Shown: positions 34,614 through 43,505, numbered from the stretch's first letter. The stretch is 64,000 bases of DNA from Ignavibacteria bacterium (GCA_017302895.1 JAFLBV010000001.1:868001-932000); one strand, 5' to 3'. Notes: generated by a model from the letters alone, not told the origin. Numbers and translations: made by a program.

Positions 34614-35876
34614 CTATTCCACTTCGATGAGGTGGGTAAGGAGTCCGTCTCTCAATTTTGGTTCGAACCAGGTTGATTTAGGGGGCATCACTTCGCCTGC
34701 ATCGGAGATTTTCATCAAATCTTCAACGGTTACAGGGTAGAGTGAGAAAGCCACACCAAATTTACCCGAGTCCACTAATTTTTCAAGTTCTGCAGTTCCG
34801 CGGATGCCACCGATAAAATCGATCCTTTTGCTCGTTCTCGGGTCATCCACCCCAAGCACCGGTTCGAGAAGGAAGTTTTGCAGAATGCTTACATCGAGTG
34901 TATCACCAACTGAATTTGCGCCCTTCAGCACTCCATTGGCATAATGGTCGCCGGTGAGTTTAAGTCCGTACCACTTTCCGTCGAGGTACATGCTGAATTC
35001 ACCTTTTTTTGCAGGTGAGGGGGCGCCGTGCTCAACCACTTCAAAATTGCGCTGAATTTTAGTAAAGAAATCTGAAACGGAGTTGCCGTTCAAATCAACT
35101 ACAACGCGGTTGTAAGGGAGTATTTTCAGTTCTTCCGCAGGGAAAAGGACGGCAATAAAGTAGTTGTAATCTTCCGAACCTCTGTGTGCCGGATTGTTCT
35201 CTTTAGCCACTGCTCTTGCCCTCGAAGCTGAAGCAGCTCTGTGGTGACCGTCGGCAATGTAGAGATTTTTTACTTTTCTTATCTCTTCAACGATGTTTCC
35301 GTTGTTTTCAAGAGGTATCTGCCACACTTCATGACGGATGCCATCGGGAGCGGTAAAATCATACAACGGTGCGGTCGATTTGATGATCTCAGCCACAAGT
35401 GAATTGACGCTTTGCACACCTTTATAAGTAAGGAAAACCACTCCGGTTTGTGCACCGGTGGTTATAATGTGGTTTGTTCTGTCGTCTTCTTTAACCTTGC
35501 GGGTTTTCTCATGTTTCAGGATGATGTCGTTGTCGTAGTCATCAACAGAAAATGTAGCTGCAATTCCGGTCTGGCTTCTTCCATCCATCGTCAGGCGATA
35601 GAGATAAAACGAAGCGTCCTTCTCCTCAATCAGAGGGGCGGATGCAGTTATTGATTCAAGATTCTCTTTTGCTTTTGCGTATATCTCTGATGCATACGGA
35701 TCCTGTGAATTCGGGAATTCAAGTTCCGACCGTGTAATTCTCAAAAAACTGAGTGGATTTCCTTCCGCCAGGTTTCTTGCTTCGTCAGTGCTTACCACAT
35801 CGTAAGGGACACTTGCTACCTGCTCGGCTACTCCTTTTTCGGGTCTCAATGCCCTGAATGGTCTTATGACCGCCAT
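34614..35876 (-). CDS. DUF1015-family protein
   Basis: 420 residues matching the DUF1015 family: IRPFRALRPEKGVAEQVASVPYDVVSTDEA at the start, NPLSFLRITR, the central IADGHHRAASASRA and the later ILPYNRVVVDL. The HHR motif suggests a ParB/Srx-like catalytic pocket; some relatives are reported to phosphorylate serine-type substrates, but I cannot confirm this here. It is the first gene of the serC transcript, which favours a role near serine metabolism. Cytoplasmic. Confidence 0.9.
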   Translation of the reverse strand: MAVIRPFRALRPEKGVAEQVASVPYDVVSTDEARNLAEGNPLSFLRITRSELEFPNSQDPYASEIYAKAKENLESITASAPLIEEKDASFYLYRLTMDGRSQTGIAATFSVDDYDNDIILKHEKTRKVKEDDRTNHIITTGAQTGVVFLTYKGVQSVNSLVAEIIKSTAPLYDFTAPDGIRHEVWQIPLENNGNIVEEIRKVKNLYIADGHHRAASASRARAVAKENNPAHRGSEDYNYFIAVLFPAEELKILPYNRVVVDLNGNSVSDFFTKIQRNFEVVEHGAPSPAKKGEFSMYLDGKWYGLKLTGDHYANGVLKGANSVGDTLDVSILQNFLLEPVLGVDDPRTSKRIDFIGGIRGTAELEKLVDSGKFGVAFSLYPVTVEDLMKISDAGEVMPPKSTWFEPKLRDGLLTHLIEVE

Positions 35877-35964
35877 TTCGTATAACTCCTTTAAAAAATA
35901 TATTAATGGAACCTCTAAATAACAAAATTTTTATGAATTGTAATAATTTTTGAACAGGAATGGG

Positions 35965-36000
35965 AGGGGAGCTGTGAACTATTATCTATGATCTATGATC
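35965..36000. repeat. short dispersed repeat (CTATGATCTATGA), copy 1
   Basis: GTGAACTATTATCTATGATC resembles ATGAACTGTTAGCTATGATC at 52472-52491 after comM. Both lie between genes, right after or before coding ends. There is no open frame and no stem of note in this copy. Confidence 0.5.
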
Positions 36001-36016
36001 TGGTTGAAACTTCCGG

Positions 36017-36063
36017 TTTCGGAAAAGGAGCGACATTCGTCCCGATTGTCCAACCGACAAATT
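36017..36063. repeat. 47-bp dispersed hairpin repeat, copy 2
   Basis: Matches 11643-11689 with one base changed, which breaks one pair of the stem (GACATTCG-TCC-CGATTGTC). Downstream similarity (GGCGACATTTG at about 36087) echoes copy 1, so the unit may extend to about 100 bp in degenerate form. Confidence 0.75.
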
Positions 36064-36180
36064 CTAACTTTGTGGGAAACTCGCCCGGGCGACATTTGTG
36101 TTGAACACGATATTCAGGATTTGAAAGGATGGAATGAATATTCTTTCAGGAATCCTTTGTGATAAAATTGTATGAATGAA

Positions 36181-36487
36181 TTTCCCTCGAAGAGGGATGA
36201 ATGTTTGAAGAAAAAATGTATCTCCTACCACACCTTCCCTCGAAGAGGGATGAATGTTCGTAGAAATAAATGTATTCCCGCCGCACCTTCCCTCGAAGAG
36301 GGATGAATGTTCGTAGAAATAAATGTCTTCTTCACCGCACCTTCCCTCGAAGAGGGATGAATGTTCGTAGAAATAAATGTATTCCCACCACACCTTCCCT
36401 CGAAGAGGGATGAATGTTCGTAGAAAAAATGTATCTCCTACCACACCTTCCCTCGAAGAGGGATGAATGTTCGTAGAAATAACGGGG
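36181..36487. repeat. tandem array of six 53-54 bp hairpin repeats
   Basis: The palindromic core CCCTCGAAGAGGG starts at 36184, 36237, 36290, 36344, 36397 and 36450 (spacing 53, 53, 54, 53, 53). Each is followed by ATGAATGTTCGTAGAAA and a variable 12-base stretch. About 40 of 53 bases are constant. The variable stretches are alike (TATTCCCGCCG, TATTCCCACCA, TATCTCCTACCA), unlike CRISPR spacers. An open minus-strand frame across it is a by-product of the period. Together with the 47-bp repeat and the palindrome at 36516, this accounts for the 678-bp gene-free stretch 35877-36554; the rest is featureless. Confidence 0.9.
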
Positions 36488-36515
36488 ACCCCCAAATTGA
36501 ACTTCCCCCCAAAAA

Positions 36516-36533
36516 TATATGTTATAACATATA
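36516..36533. promoter_or_regulatory. perfect 18-bp palindrome before the LigB-type dioxygenase gene
   Basis: TATATGTTATAACATATA is its own reverse complement and lies 21 bases before the ATG at 36555, between the repeat array and the gene. Position and symmetry suit an operator for a homodimeric repressor. It is AT-rich, so a core promoter could also be involved. Confidence 0.5.
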
Positions 36534-36554
36534 ATCACTTACACGGAGAGAAAA

Positions 36555-37382
36555 ATGAACCTTAACGACATCAAAAACATCAGAAACACGCATGAATCGA
36601 CGGGGAAGATGCCCGTATTGTTTGTGGGGCACGGGAGTCCGATGAATGCGATAGAGGAGAATGAGTTTTCAGCGGGGTGGAGAAAAGCGGGAGAGACACT
36701 TCCGAAGCCTTCGATGATCCTTTGTGTGTCGGCGCACTGGGAGACCTACGGCACATATGTGACGGCAGTTCCAAAGCCCGAGACGATTCACGATTTCTAC
36801 GGATTCCCGAAAGAGCTGTTTGCGGTTCAGTATCCCGCTCCGGGAAGTCCCGAACTGGCGAATGATATTAAAGAGGGGGTGAAATCCACAGAAGTGGGGC
36901 TTGATGAGAAGTGGGGTCTGGATCATGGTGCGTGGAGCGTGATAAAGCATATGTACCCGAATGCGGATGTGCCGGTGGTTCAACTCAGTCTCGACAGACG
37001 AAAAGACCCTGCATATCATTATGAACTTGCAAAGGAGCTCTCATTTTTGCGAAGAAAAGGGGTTCTTATTGTTGGAAGTGGTAACATGGTTCACAATCTT
37101 CGTGTAATCGCGTGGGACAAGATGAACGAGAGTGAATACGGATACGACTGGGCTTATGAAGCGGATTCACAATTGAAAAAAACGATCGGAAACGGTGATT
37201 TCAAAAGTCTCTTCGACTATTCAAAATTCGGGAGAGAGATGAATCTTGCAGTTCCAACTCCCGAGCATTTCCTTCCTCTCCTCTATACTCTTGGTTTGAA
37301 GGAAGAGGAAGAAAAAATCTCATGGTTCAATGACAAACTGGTGCTCGGCTCCATTTCGATGTCATCTTTGATGATCGGGTAA
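36555..37382 (+). CDS. ygiD: 4,5-DOPA extradiol dioxygenase (LigB/YgiD family)
   Basis: 275 residues, usual length about 260-270. The family motifs are MPVLFVGHGSPMNAIE (metal His), LCVSAHWET, TIHDFYGFP, KWGLDHGAWSVIKHMYP, VVQLSLD, and VGSGNMVHNLR. These supply the histidines of the zinc- or iron-bound ring-cleavage site. Related enzymes open catechol-type rings such as L-DOPA; the physiological substrate in bacteria is mostly unclear. The ribosome site GGAGAG precedes ATG closely. It is a single gene with its own upstream palindrome. Confidence 0.92.
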   Translation: MNLNDIKNIRNTHESTGKMPVLFVGHGSPMNAIEENEFSAGWRKAGETLPKPSMILCVSAHWETYGTYVTAVPKPETIHDFYGFPKELFAVQYPAPGSPELANDIKEGVKSTEVGLDEKWGLDHGAWSVIKHMYPNADVPVVQLSLDRRKDPAYHYELAKELSFLRRKGVLIVGSGNMVHNLRVIAWDKMNESEYGYDWAYEADSQLKKTIGNGDFKSLFDYSKFGREMNLAVPTPEHFLPLLYTLGLKEEEEKISWFNDKLVLGSISMSSLMIG

Positions 37383-37439
37383 CTCCCCCCAAAAAATGAG
37401 CATTATAACCCGGACTTGATGGATACCGGGGACAGGCAG

Positions 37440-38096
37440 TTAACTGTTTTTGAATGATTTCAACTGTTCCAGGTATTCCATTGACTGAATCAGGTGGTCA
37501 CCGCCCGCCAGCATGATCGTTTTCCTGACCCACGGCACTTCAACATTCCCGGGAGTGAGTTTTGTGAACAGCCATATTACAGGTATCAACAGGACTGCTC
37601 CCAACACGATATTACTGTAGAGCCAGGTTTTGTCGCCGTGTACCCAGATGTCCACATTAAAAAAGATTGCGAAGCCGAGAATGATGTAAACGAGAAAAAA
37701 GGGTATTTGCAGAATTGAAATTCTCAGCCAAAAGAGAAAACGGGTCTGCAACTCCGTCAGAATGCTCTGATTTGTTACGATATCCCTGTTAAAATCAAAC
37801 TTCAGAATCAGCCGCAACTGTCGTACTGATGCGACAATTATCGCTGCAGCAAAAACCATTATCAGGGAAGCTGAGATTACCAAAGACGGGGATTCAGTGT
37901 TATTCAGGAGAAGACTCCCCAAAAAGTTAATTGTAATCAGCCCGATCAAAAGTTCGAAACAGGTGCGAATGAAGTAGTACCTCATACCGGTTCTTGGATT
38001 ATTCGTTTTTTTCAAAACCGGTTTTTCGATTTTACCTTCCGTATCAAGGTGTTTGTCATATTCAGACATCAGTTCGTTTAGGGTGTTATCTTCCAT
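37440..38096 (-). CDS. membrane protein paired with an ECF sigma factor
   Basis: 218 residues from ATG at 38096, chosen because AAAGGAG lies eight bases upstream; a longer frame starting at 38120 would ignore it. The first 45 residues are soluble and charged. Four membrane helices follow (about 47-68, 76-97, 122-150, 160-182) with a cytoplasmic tail. The start lies inside the end of the sigma-factor gene (11-base overlap), which couples their translation and suggests an anti-sigma or sensor role. It lacks the zinc-type ZAS motif. No named family recognised. Confidence 0.75.
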   Translation of the reverse strand: MEDNTLNELMSEYDKHLDTEGKIEKPVLKKTNNPRTGMRYYFIRTCFELLIGLITINFLGSLLLNNTESPSLVISASLIMVFAAAIIVASVRQLRLILKFDFNRDIVTNQSILTELQTRFLFWLRISILQIPFFLVYIILGFAIFFNVDIWVHGDKTWLYSNIVLGAVLLIPVIWLFTKLTPGNVEVPWVRKTIMLAGGDHLIQSMEYLEQLKSFKNS

Positions 38097-38601
38097 TATT
38101 TTCTCCTTTATGATTTTCAAATCTTTGTTTCAGAGATTGTTTTATGCGGGCAATTTTTGTGCCGACATTTGAGGTTGATATGCCAAGGATTTCGGCGATT
38201 TCCTCATGTTTCTTCTTATCGAGGTAGAGCAGCATCAAAGCCTTGTCGAGTTCCTTTAGTTCGGAAATAAACTTTTCCAAAAGAGCCAGCCTGTTCTCGT
38301 CGTTCTCCCCTCCGGAAGCAGGGATATTGTGAATATTTTCATCGTACCGTGTGAAGAAATTTCCTTTTGTCCGGTTCTTCCGGCAATGCGTAATGGCAAC
38401 ATTCAGGGCTATTCTGTACATCCAGGTTGAGAATTTTTGATTTTCGTCATACTTCGAAAAAGCATGCCAAAGTTGAATCGAAATCTCCTGGGAGAGATCA
38501 GCCTTGTCGTCGGGTGACTGTCCATAGAGATTGGAAATCTTCCGGATGATGCCGTAATTTTGTTCGAGCAATTTTTCAAAAGCTGATTCGTTTTTAAGCA
38601 T
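38086..38601 (-). CDS. ECF-type RNA polymerase sigma factor
   Basis: About 171 residues from ATG at 38601 (an in-frame TTG at 38637 gives 12 more). Region 2 is seen as FEKLLEQNYGIIRKISNLYG, DDKADLSQEISIQLWHAF, FSTWMYRIALNVAI. Region 4 is KALMLLYLDKKKHEEIAEIL, then GISTSNVGTKIARIKQSLK. It directs transcription of a small regulon in response to the partner membrane protein, whose gene overlaps its 3' end. Confidence 0.93.
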   Translation of the reverse strand: MLKNESAFEKLLEQNYGIIRKISNLYGQSPDDKADLSQEISIQLWHAFSKYDENQKFSTWMYRIALNVAITHCRKNRTKGNFFTRYDENIHNIPASGGENDENRLALLEKFISELKELDKALMLLYLDKKKHEEIAEILGISTSNVGTKIARIKQSLKQRFENHKGENNGR

Positions 38602-38791
38602 TTGTTTTTTTCTCTGCTGCTGTCGATCTGTTTCCAAAAGAGCCGGATTGCAAACCGGGACACGGATTTATATTCATTGAATTCATTTCCAAAATTTAGA
38701 TATTTGCTGTTACATTATTCGCATGAGTTGAATAAAAATCACACTTTGGATTTATGGAACCTTTTCACCCCTCAATCAGATTTAAACTAAT

Positions 38792-39895
38792 ATGAAGAAA
38801 CTCCACCCGAAATTCACATCAAGTCTGCTTTTGACAATCGTCATGACAATTGTTTTCAGCGGATGTGTCTCCCTGAAAGACTTTGACCGCGCAACCATGA
38901 CGATGAGGATTGACACGCTGAAAACGGTGAAACTGGGCTGGAAGGGTACACCTGTGGATGAAAGCGGCAGGTTTCAGAATCACGAGTTTCCCGCTGATCA
39001 GGATTTCAACAGTTTTTTCCTCTGGCAGGCATGGGGAAATCCTGAAGCTGAAGCAAAGAAAAAAGATACATTCAGGATGAAAACAGTGGATGCCACACAA
39101 TTCCTTAAAAGCAAGGAAGAGGGTGTGGTGCTGGTCGGGCATGCTTCGTTCCTGATAAGAATTGGTGGTAAAACAATTTTAACCGATCCCGTACTTACTG
39201 CTCCCACAGCGTTTCACATCAGATACAGCCCTCTCCCGTTTAAAACGGAAGACCTGAGGGGGATTGATTACATCTTCCTGTCGCATGACCATCGTGACCA
39301 TATGGATGAGGAGAGCCTGAAGCTGATTTACAAACAAAATCCGGATGTAACCATCCTCACGGGACTTCGTACAACTCCCTTGTTGCTTGAATGGCTTCCG
39401 GGAGTAAAGGTGATGGAAGCGGGCTGGTATCAGGAGTATTCACTCGGGCTGAAGGACTTATCGGTAATTTTTCTTCCCTCGAGGCACTGGAGCCAAAGGG
39501 GACCATTTGACAGAAACCTCCGTCTTTGGGGTGCATACCTCATAAAATCGGGAGAGACAAAGATTTACTTTGGCGGCGATTCAGGATACGGCAGTCATTT
39601 TAAAGAGGTCGGTGAGCTCTTTGGTGAGGTGGATATCGCCATGATAGGAATCGGAGCATACAAACCCAGATGGTTTATGCATCCAAATCACACCTCTCCG
39701 CTTCAGGCATTGAGAGGTGCAAGGGAGATGAAAACCAGAAATTTAATCCCGATGCACTACGGAACCTTCGCTATGGGGGATGAACCGATTGGTGATCCTC
39801 AGCGGACAATAATCAAAGAATACAACAAAAGGAAGTATAAATTCAGGCTTTTGCTCCCAAATCCGGGCGAAATCATCAAATTTGGAAAAAATTAA
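38792..39895 (+). CDS. lipoprotein metallo-beta-lactamase-fold hydrolase (UlaG/NAPE-PLD-like)
   Basis: 367 residues with lipobox VFSGC (Cys about 28), so it is lipidated and periplasmic or on the outer membrane. The hydrolase domain has VVLVGHASFLIRIGGKTILTDP, the metal motif FLSHDHRDHMDEESLK (HxHxDH), FLPSRHWSQRG, YFGGDSGYG and MHPNHTSPLQAL, IPMHYGTF. This is the NAPE-phospholipase D/UlaG branch, whose members cut phospholipid, lactone or phosphodiester bonds. The substrate is unknown. It stands alone, divergent from the sigma-factor gene. Confidence 0.9.
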   Translation: MKKLHPKFTSSLLLTIVMTIVFSGCVSLKDFDRATMTMRIDTLKTVKLGWKGTPVDESGRFQNHEFPADQDFNSFFLWQAWGNPEAEAKKKDTFRMKTVDATQFLKSKEEGVVLVGHASFLIRIGGKTILTDPVLTAPTAFHIRYSPLPFKTEDLRGIDYIFLSHDHRDHMDEESLKLIYKQNPDVTILTGLRTTPLLLEWLPGVKVMEAGWYQEYSLGLKDLSVIFLPSRHWSQRGPFDRNLRLWGAYLIKSGETKIYFGGDSGYGSHFKEVGELFGEVDIAMIGIGAYKPRWFMHPNHTSPLQALRGAREMKTRNLIPMHYGTFAMGDEPIGDPQRTIIKEYNKRKYKFRLLLPNPGEIIKFGKN

Positions 39896-40063
39896 TCGAA
39901 AAAAAGTGAGAAAAATGAAATTTTTTGCTTGCATATTAAATTAATTGCTTACATTGAACCATTGAAATCAATTTTTTAAGCAGAAGCAGTAGTAGTCCCC
40001 CGAATTGTTGACATTTATTTTTACAGTTTATTCCTTAAAGTTACTCCACGCCTAAGAAGTATT

Positions 40064-40099
40064 CCAACCGAATTAGAAGAATTAATCCAATCGAATTAG
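40064..40099. repeat. 13-base direct repeat just before tex
   Basis: CCAACCGAATTAG (40064-40076) and CCAATCGAATTAG (40087-40099) are 23 bases apart and end next to the tex start codon. They could be a pair of regulator-binding sites on the same face of the helix. No ribosome site is visible in this region. Confidence 0.4.
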
Positions 40100-40100
40100 C

Positions 40101-42290
40101 ATGAATATACCCGATCAAATTACAAAAGAGCTTGGCTTACGCAGAGATCAGGTAAATACCGTTCTGGCACTTCTGGCAGAGGGAGCTACAATTCCCTTTA
40201 TTGCCCGGTACAGAAAAGAGCGGACAGGCGGTCTCGATGAAGATCAGCTCAGAACCATAGAAGACAGGCTTTCTTACCTCAATATGCTTGAGGAGAGAAA
40301 AGCTGTTATTCTGAACAGTATTGAGGAGCAAGGGAAGCTGACGGATGAACTTCGATTTAAGATTGAGGGCTCGCTTAAGCTCCAGGAACTTGAAGATCTT
40401 TATCTCCCTTACAAACCAAAGAGAAAAACCCGCGGAACTGTAGCCAAGGCAAAAGGTCTTGAACCGCTGGCGCTTCACCTTCTTTCAAATCCCGATGAAA
40501 TTCAATCACTTGAAGAGCTCGCAATTCCGTTCATTAACGAAGAGTTGGGTGTTCTTACTGTTGAAGAAGCAATAAAAGGCGCAAGCGATATTATTGCCGA
40601 GATGATCAGCGAGGATGCGGAAGTAAGAAAAGTCGTCCGTGAACATGTTTCCAACGAGGCACTTGTTAAATCTGAAAAATCATCGGATGCACCCGAGCAG
40701 GATGAGAAAAATCTTAAACTCCGGGCAAAAGGTGAACAGGATGTTTACAGAACCTACTACGATTTCCAAATTGACATTACGAAATTAAAACCTTATCAGG
40801 TTATGGCTTTGGACAGAGGCGAAAGGGAGAAATTCCTTAAAGTCCACTTCACAGTGGAGCCTGCTGCAGCCAACTTAAAGATTAAAGAGAGTTTCTTCAA
40901 ATTCAAAACCTCAAATTTTGAGGAGTTTTTTGATAAAACTGTTGAAGATTCATTCAAAAGATTGATATTCCCTTCGATCGACAGGGAAGTCCGCAACGAA
41001 CTGGTTTACCAGGCCGGCTTGCACGCAATCGAAGTATTCGCCGAAAACCTCCACAACATACTCCTTCAACCACCACTTGCCGGCAAGATAATAATGGGGC
41101 TCGATCCCGGTTTTGCTTCAGGCACCAAGGTGGCGATAATAGATGAAACAGGGAAGTATATCGACGGGGCTACAATATATCCCCATCCACCCCAGAACAG
41201 AACGGCTGAAGCTGAAAAGATTATAACCGCTTTGATCAAAAAATTCGAAGTTGATGTAATCGCAATCGGCAACGGTACTGCAAGTCTCGAAACTGAAATA
41301 TTTGTTTCGGAGCTGATCAACAAAAACTCGCTTGACTGCAAGTATATCGTTGTGAACGAGGCGGGTGCATCGGTTTATTCCGCATCAGAGGTGGCAAAAA
41401 GAGAATTTCCGGATCTTGAAGCATCACAGAGAGGCAACATTTCGATAGCAAGAAGATTGCTCGACCCGCTTGCCGAACTCGTGAAAATTGATCCCAAATC
41501 GATAGGTGTTGGTTTATATCAGCATGATGTCGATCAAAAACTCCTTGCAAAGAAGCTGGACGATGTTGTCGTCAGTTGCGTTAACTATGTGGGAGTAGAT
41601 CTCAATACCGCATCCACTTCACTTCTTACCTATGTATCGGGACTTAATAAAAGACTCGCTGAGGGGATAGTGAAACACAGAGAGAGCAAAGGCAAATTCA
41701 AAAGAAGAAGCGAACTGCTTGGTGTGCGTGGTGTGGGAGACAAAGTTTATGAACAGTGTGCCGGGTTTCTCAAGATTCCCGATGGTGAAGAACCGCTTGA
41801 CAATACATCAATCCACCCTGAATCTTACGATGCAGCAAAAAAACTGCTTCAGATGGTTAATATAAAGCCTGAAGAGATTAAAGAGACGGGTGGAGTAATA
41901 GATTTTTATTTAAACAAGATTGGCTTGAAGAAAATTTCGCAGGAAATAAATGTCGGTGAGATAACACTTCAAGATATAATCGAAAACATCAAAAAACCGG
42001 GGCGTGATCCGAGAGAAGAATTACCCCCACCAATACTAAGGAGCAACATTATGAAAATGGAAGAACTCAGACCAGGAATGAAAGTCAAAGGAACCGTAAG
42101 AAACGTAGTTGATTTCGGTGCTTTTGTTGACATCGGCGTAAAGCAGGATGGTCTTCTTCATATTTCGAAAATGAAAAAAGGATTTGTTAAAAATCCAAGT
42201 GAAGTTGTCAATGCAGGTGATGTACTTGATGTAACAATCACTGAAGTTGATCTTGACAGGAAAAGAATTTCACTTAGTTTAGTCGACTAA
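40101..42290 (+). CDS. tex: Tex-family transcription accessory / RNA-binding protein
   Basis: 729 residues with the Tex layout: an N-terminal helical domain (LLAEGATIPFIARYRKERTGGLDEDQL), a YqgF-like nuclease-fold domain (GLDPGFASGTKVAIIDETGK), helix-hairpin-helix segments (VGVDLNTASTSLLTYVSG, LLGVRGVGDKVYEQCAGFL) and a C-terminal S1 domain (GMKVKGTVRNVVDFGAFVDI to KRISLSLVD). It binds nucleic acid and is thought to act in transcription. Length is slightly under that of E. coli YhgF. It is convergent with the dienelactone hydrolase. Confidence 0.97.
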   Translation: MNIPDQITKELGLRRDQVNTVLALLAEGATIPFIARYRKERTGGLDEDQLRTIEDRLSYLNMLEERKAVILNSIEEQGKLTDELRFKIEGSLKLQELEDLYLPYKPKRKTRGTVAKAKGLEPLALHLLSNPDEIQSLEELAIPFINEELGVLTVEEAIKGASDIIAEMISEDAEVRKVVREHVSNEALVKSEKSSDAPEQDEKNLKLRAKGEQDVYRTYYDFQIDITKLKPYQVMALDRGEREKFLKVHFTVEPAAANLKIKESFFKFKTSNFEEFFDKTVEDSFKRLIFPSIDREVRNELVYQAGLHAIEVFAENLHNILLQPPLAGKIIMGLDPGFASGTKVAIIDETGKYIDGATIYPHPPQNRTAEAEKIITALIKKFEVDVIAIGNGTASLETEIFVSELINKNSLDCKYIVVNEAGASVYSASEVAKREFPDLEASQRGNISIARRLLDPLAELVKIDPKSIGVGLYQHDVDQKLLAKKLDDVVVSCVNYVGVDLNTASTSLLTYVSGLNKRLAEGIVKHRESKGKFKRRSELLGVRGVGDKVYEQCAGFLKIPDGEEPLDNTSIHPESYDAAKKLLQMVNIKPEEIKETGGVIDFYLNKIGLKKISQEINVGEITLQDIIENIKKPGRDPREELPPPILRSNIMKMEELRPGMKVKGTVRNVVDFGAFVDIGVKQDGLLHISKMKKGFVKNPSEVVNAGDVLDVTITEVDLDRKRISLSLVD

Positions 42291-42312
42291 TTAAAATTCC
42301 CCAAAAGAAATT

Positions 42313-42438
42313 TTAACACGAAGAAAAGAAGCGAAGAAGATTCAAGTATGATGGTATGAGCTTCATACCGGTGCCCCGGCACAAATCAGTTACTTCTCCT
42401 GTCTTTCTAGCTTCTTTCCTTCTTAGCTTCGTGTTTAA
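42313..42438. repeat. long imperfect inverted repeat with two inner hairpins between tex and dienelactone hydrolase
   Basis: The outer arms TTAACACGAAG... (42313-42340) and ...CTTCGTGTTTA (42409-42438) pair imperfectly. Inside lie GGTATGA-GCT-TCATACC (42353-42369) and GTGCC-CC-GGCAC (42371-42382), both exact. Between two convergent genes it may serve as a bidirectional terminator, or it may be a remnant mobile repeat. The A/T-rich flanks would give U-runs in both directions. Confidence 0.65.
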
Positions 42439-42446
42439 GATGGAGT

Positions 42447-43337
42447 TTACTTTTTGCCCATTAAGTGGGTTTTAATAAACTTCATTGACAATTCTTCAGC
42501 TTCCGCAGCCATGGCACTGTTGTGCTCGGGATTGCTCGGATTTGCGAATGCATGAACTGCGTCAAACCATTTAATTTCATATTTGCGTTTGAATGTTCTG
42601 TAAACCTTGTCGAATCCGTTGATCACATCCCTGTTGATCCATGTATCTTTCTCAGCAAAGATACCAAGAAGCGGTGCGGTAAGATTTTTTAATTTCTTTG
42701 CGTCCATCTCCGGCATACCGTAATACATCACGCAGGCTTTAGCCTGTTTCCCAAAAATTATGGCTGCCTGCATCGACATTGCACCACCGAAGCACCATCC
42801 CAGGGTTGCCACTTCAGCGGCACCGCCGACATGTTTCTTTGCGGCTTCAATAATTTTCATCGACCTCTCAGTTTTTATCCCCTTCATTATCATCGCTGCC
42901 GTATCGGGGCTGGCTGTAACCTGTCCATCATACAAATCGAGAGCGAGGACATTCAAATTTGGAAAAGCGTTTGCATATTTTTCGGCTTCATTTTTAATGT
43001 AGTCGTTTAATCCCCACCATTCGTGGAAAACGATAAGCCATTTATTTGATTTCGAGTTTGCTCTTACGAAGTAGGCCGATGCTTTTGATCTGTCTGCAAG
43101 AGTAAGTTCGATCATCGCACCGCGTCCGTTTACAGGAGCTACAGGTTTTGGAGCGAGGTGGGCGGCGACAAAATTTGGATCGTCTGCATTGCTTGCAAAC
43201 ATTGCAACAGCATCACCTGCTGTTTTGGTTGAAGTGGAGGATTTGTCCTGTTTCCCGGAAGGGCTGCAACAGCTTTCCTGAGCATAGGCACCCGAAGTGA
43301 GGATGACAAACGTCAGAATGACAAAAAGTTTTCTCAT
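42447..43337 (-). CDS. secreted dienelactone hydrolase-family protein
   Basis: 296 residues with a signal peptide (MRKLFVILTFVILTSGAYAQ). The catalytic fold is the dienelactone-hydrolase type: WLIVFHEWWGLNDYIKNEAEKYA, VLALDLYDGQ, the nucleophile elbow LGWCFGGAMSMQ with Cys in GxCxG, then GIFAEKDTWIN (Asp) and DAVHAFANPS (His). The motif order is complete, so it should be active on an ester or lactone. A Cys-rich tag ESCCSPSGKQ follows the signal. It is convergent with tex and divergent from the TonB receptor. Confidence 0.92.
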   Translation of the reverse strand: MRKLFVILTFVILTSGAYAQESCCSPSGKQDKSSTSTKTAGDAVAMFASNADDPNFVAAHLAPKPVAPVNGRGAMIELTLADRSKASAYFVRANSKSNKWLIVFHEWWGLNDYIKNEAEKYANAFPNLNVLALDLYDGQVTASPDTAAMIMKGIKTERSMKIIEAAKKHVGGAAEVATLGWCFGGAMSMQAAIIFGKQAKACVMYYGMPEMDAKKLKNLTAPLLGIFAEKDTWINRDVINGFDKVYRTFKRKYEIKWFDAVHAFANPSNPEHNSAMAAEAEELSMKFIKTHLMGKK

Positions 43338-43505
43338 GTTGTTATGTTCCTTGTGATTGATTTAAAATCTTTACCCTGCATAGAGATAAACTTTGCAATT
43401 GTTAAAAAAGTTCGAGAAGGGTATATTGAGTAACCATTTTATTAAAAACCCGGAGGATTCGGCGGCGTAACAGTTTTACCATTTTAAAATTTCACAAAGA
43501 ATGCC

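Noticed and set aside
36181..36487. Possible CRISPR array
   Set aside because: The constant part is about 40 bases, the variable parts only about 12 bases and similar to one another, and no cas genes are in the window. CRISPR spacers would be 25-45 bases and unrelated.
36064..36495. Open minus-strand frame of 143 codons (and an overlapping 68-codon frame)
   Set aside because: It consists of the 53-bp repeat read in different frames (HPSSREG, FIPLRGK and EHSSLFEG units alternate as the period shifts the frame). No ribosome site, no domain. It is an artefact of the tandem repeat.
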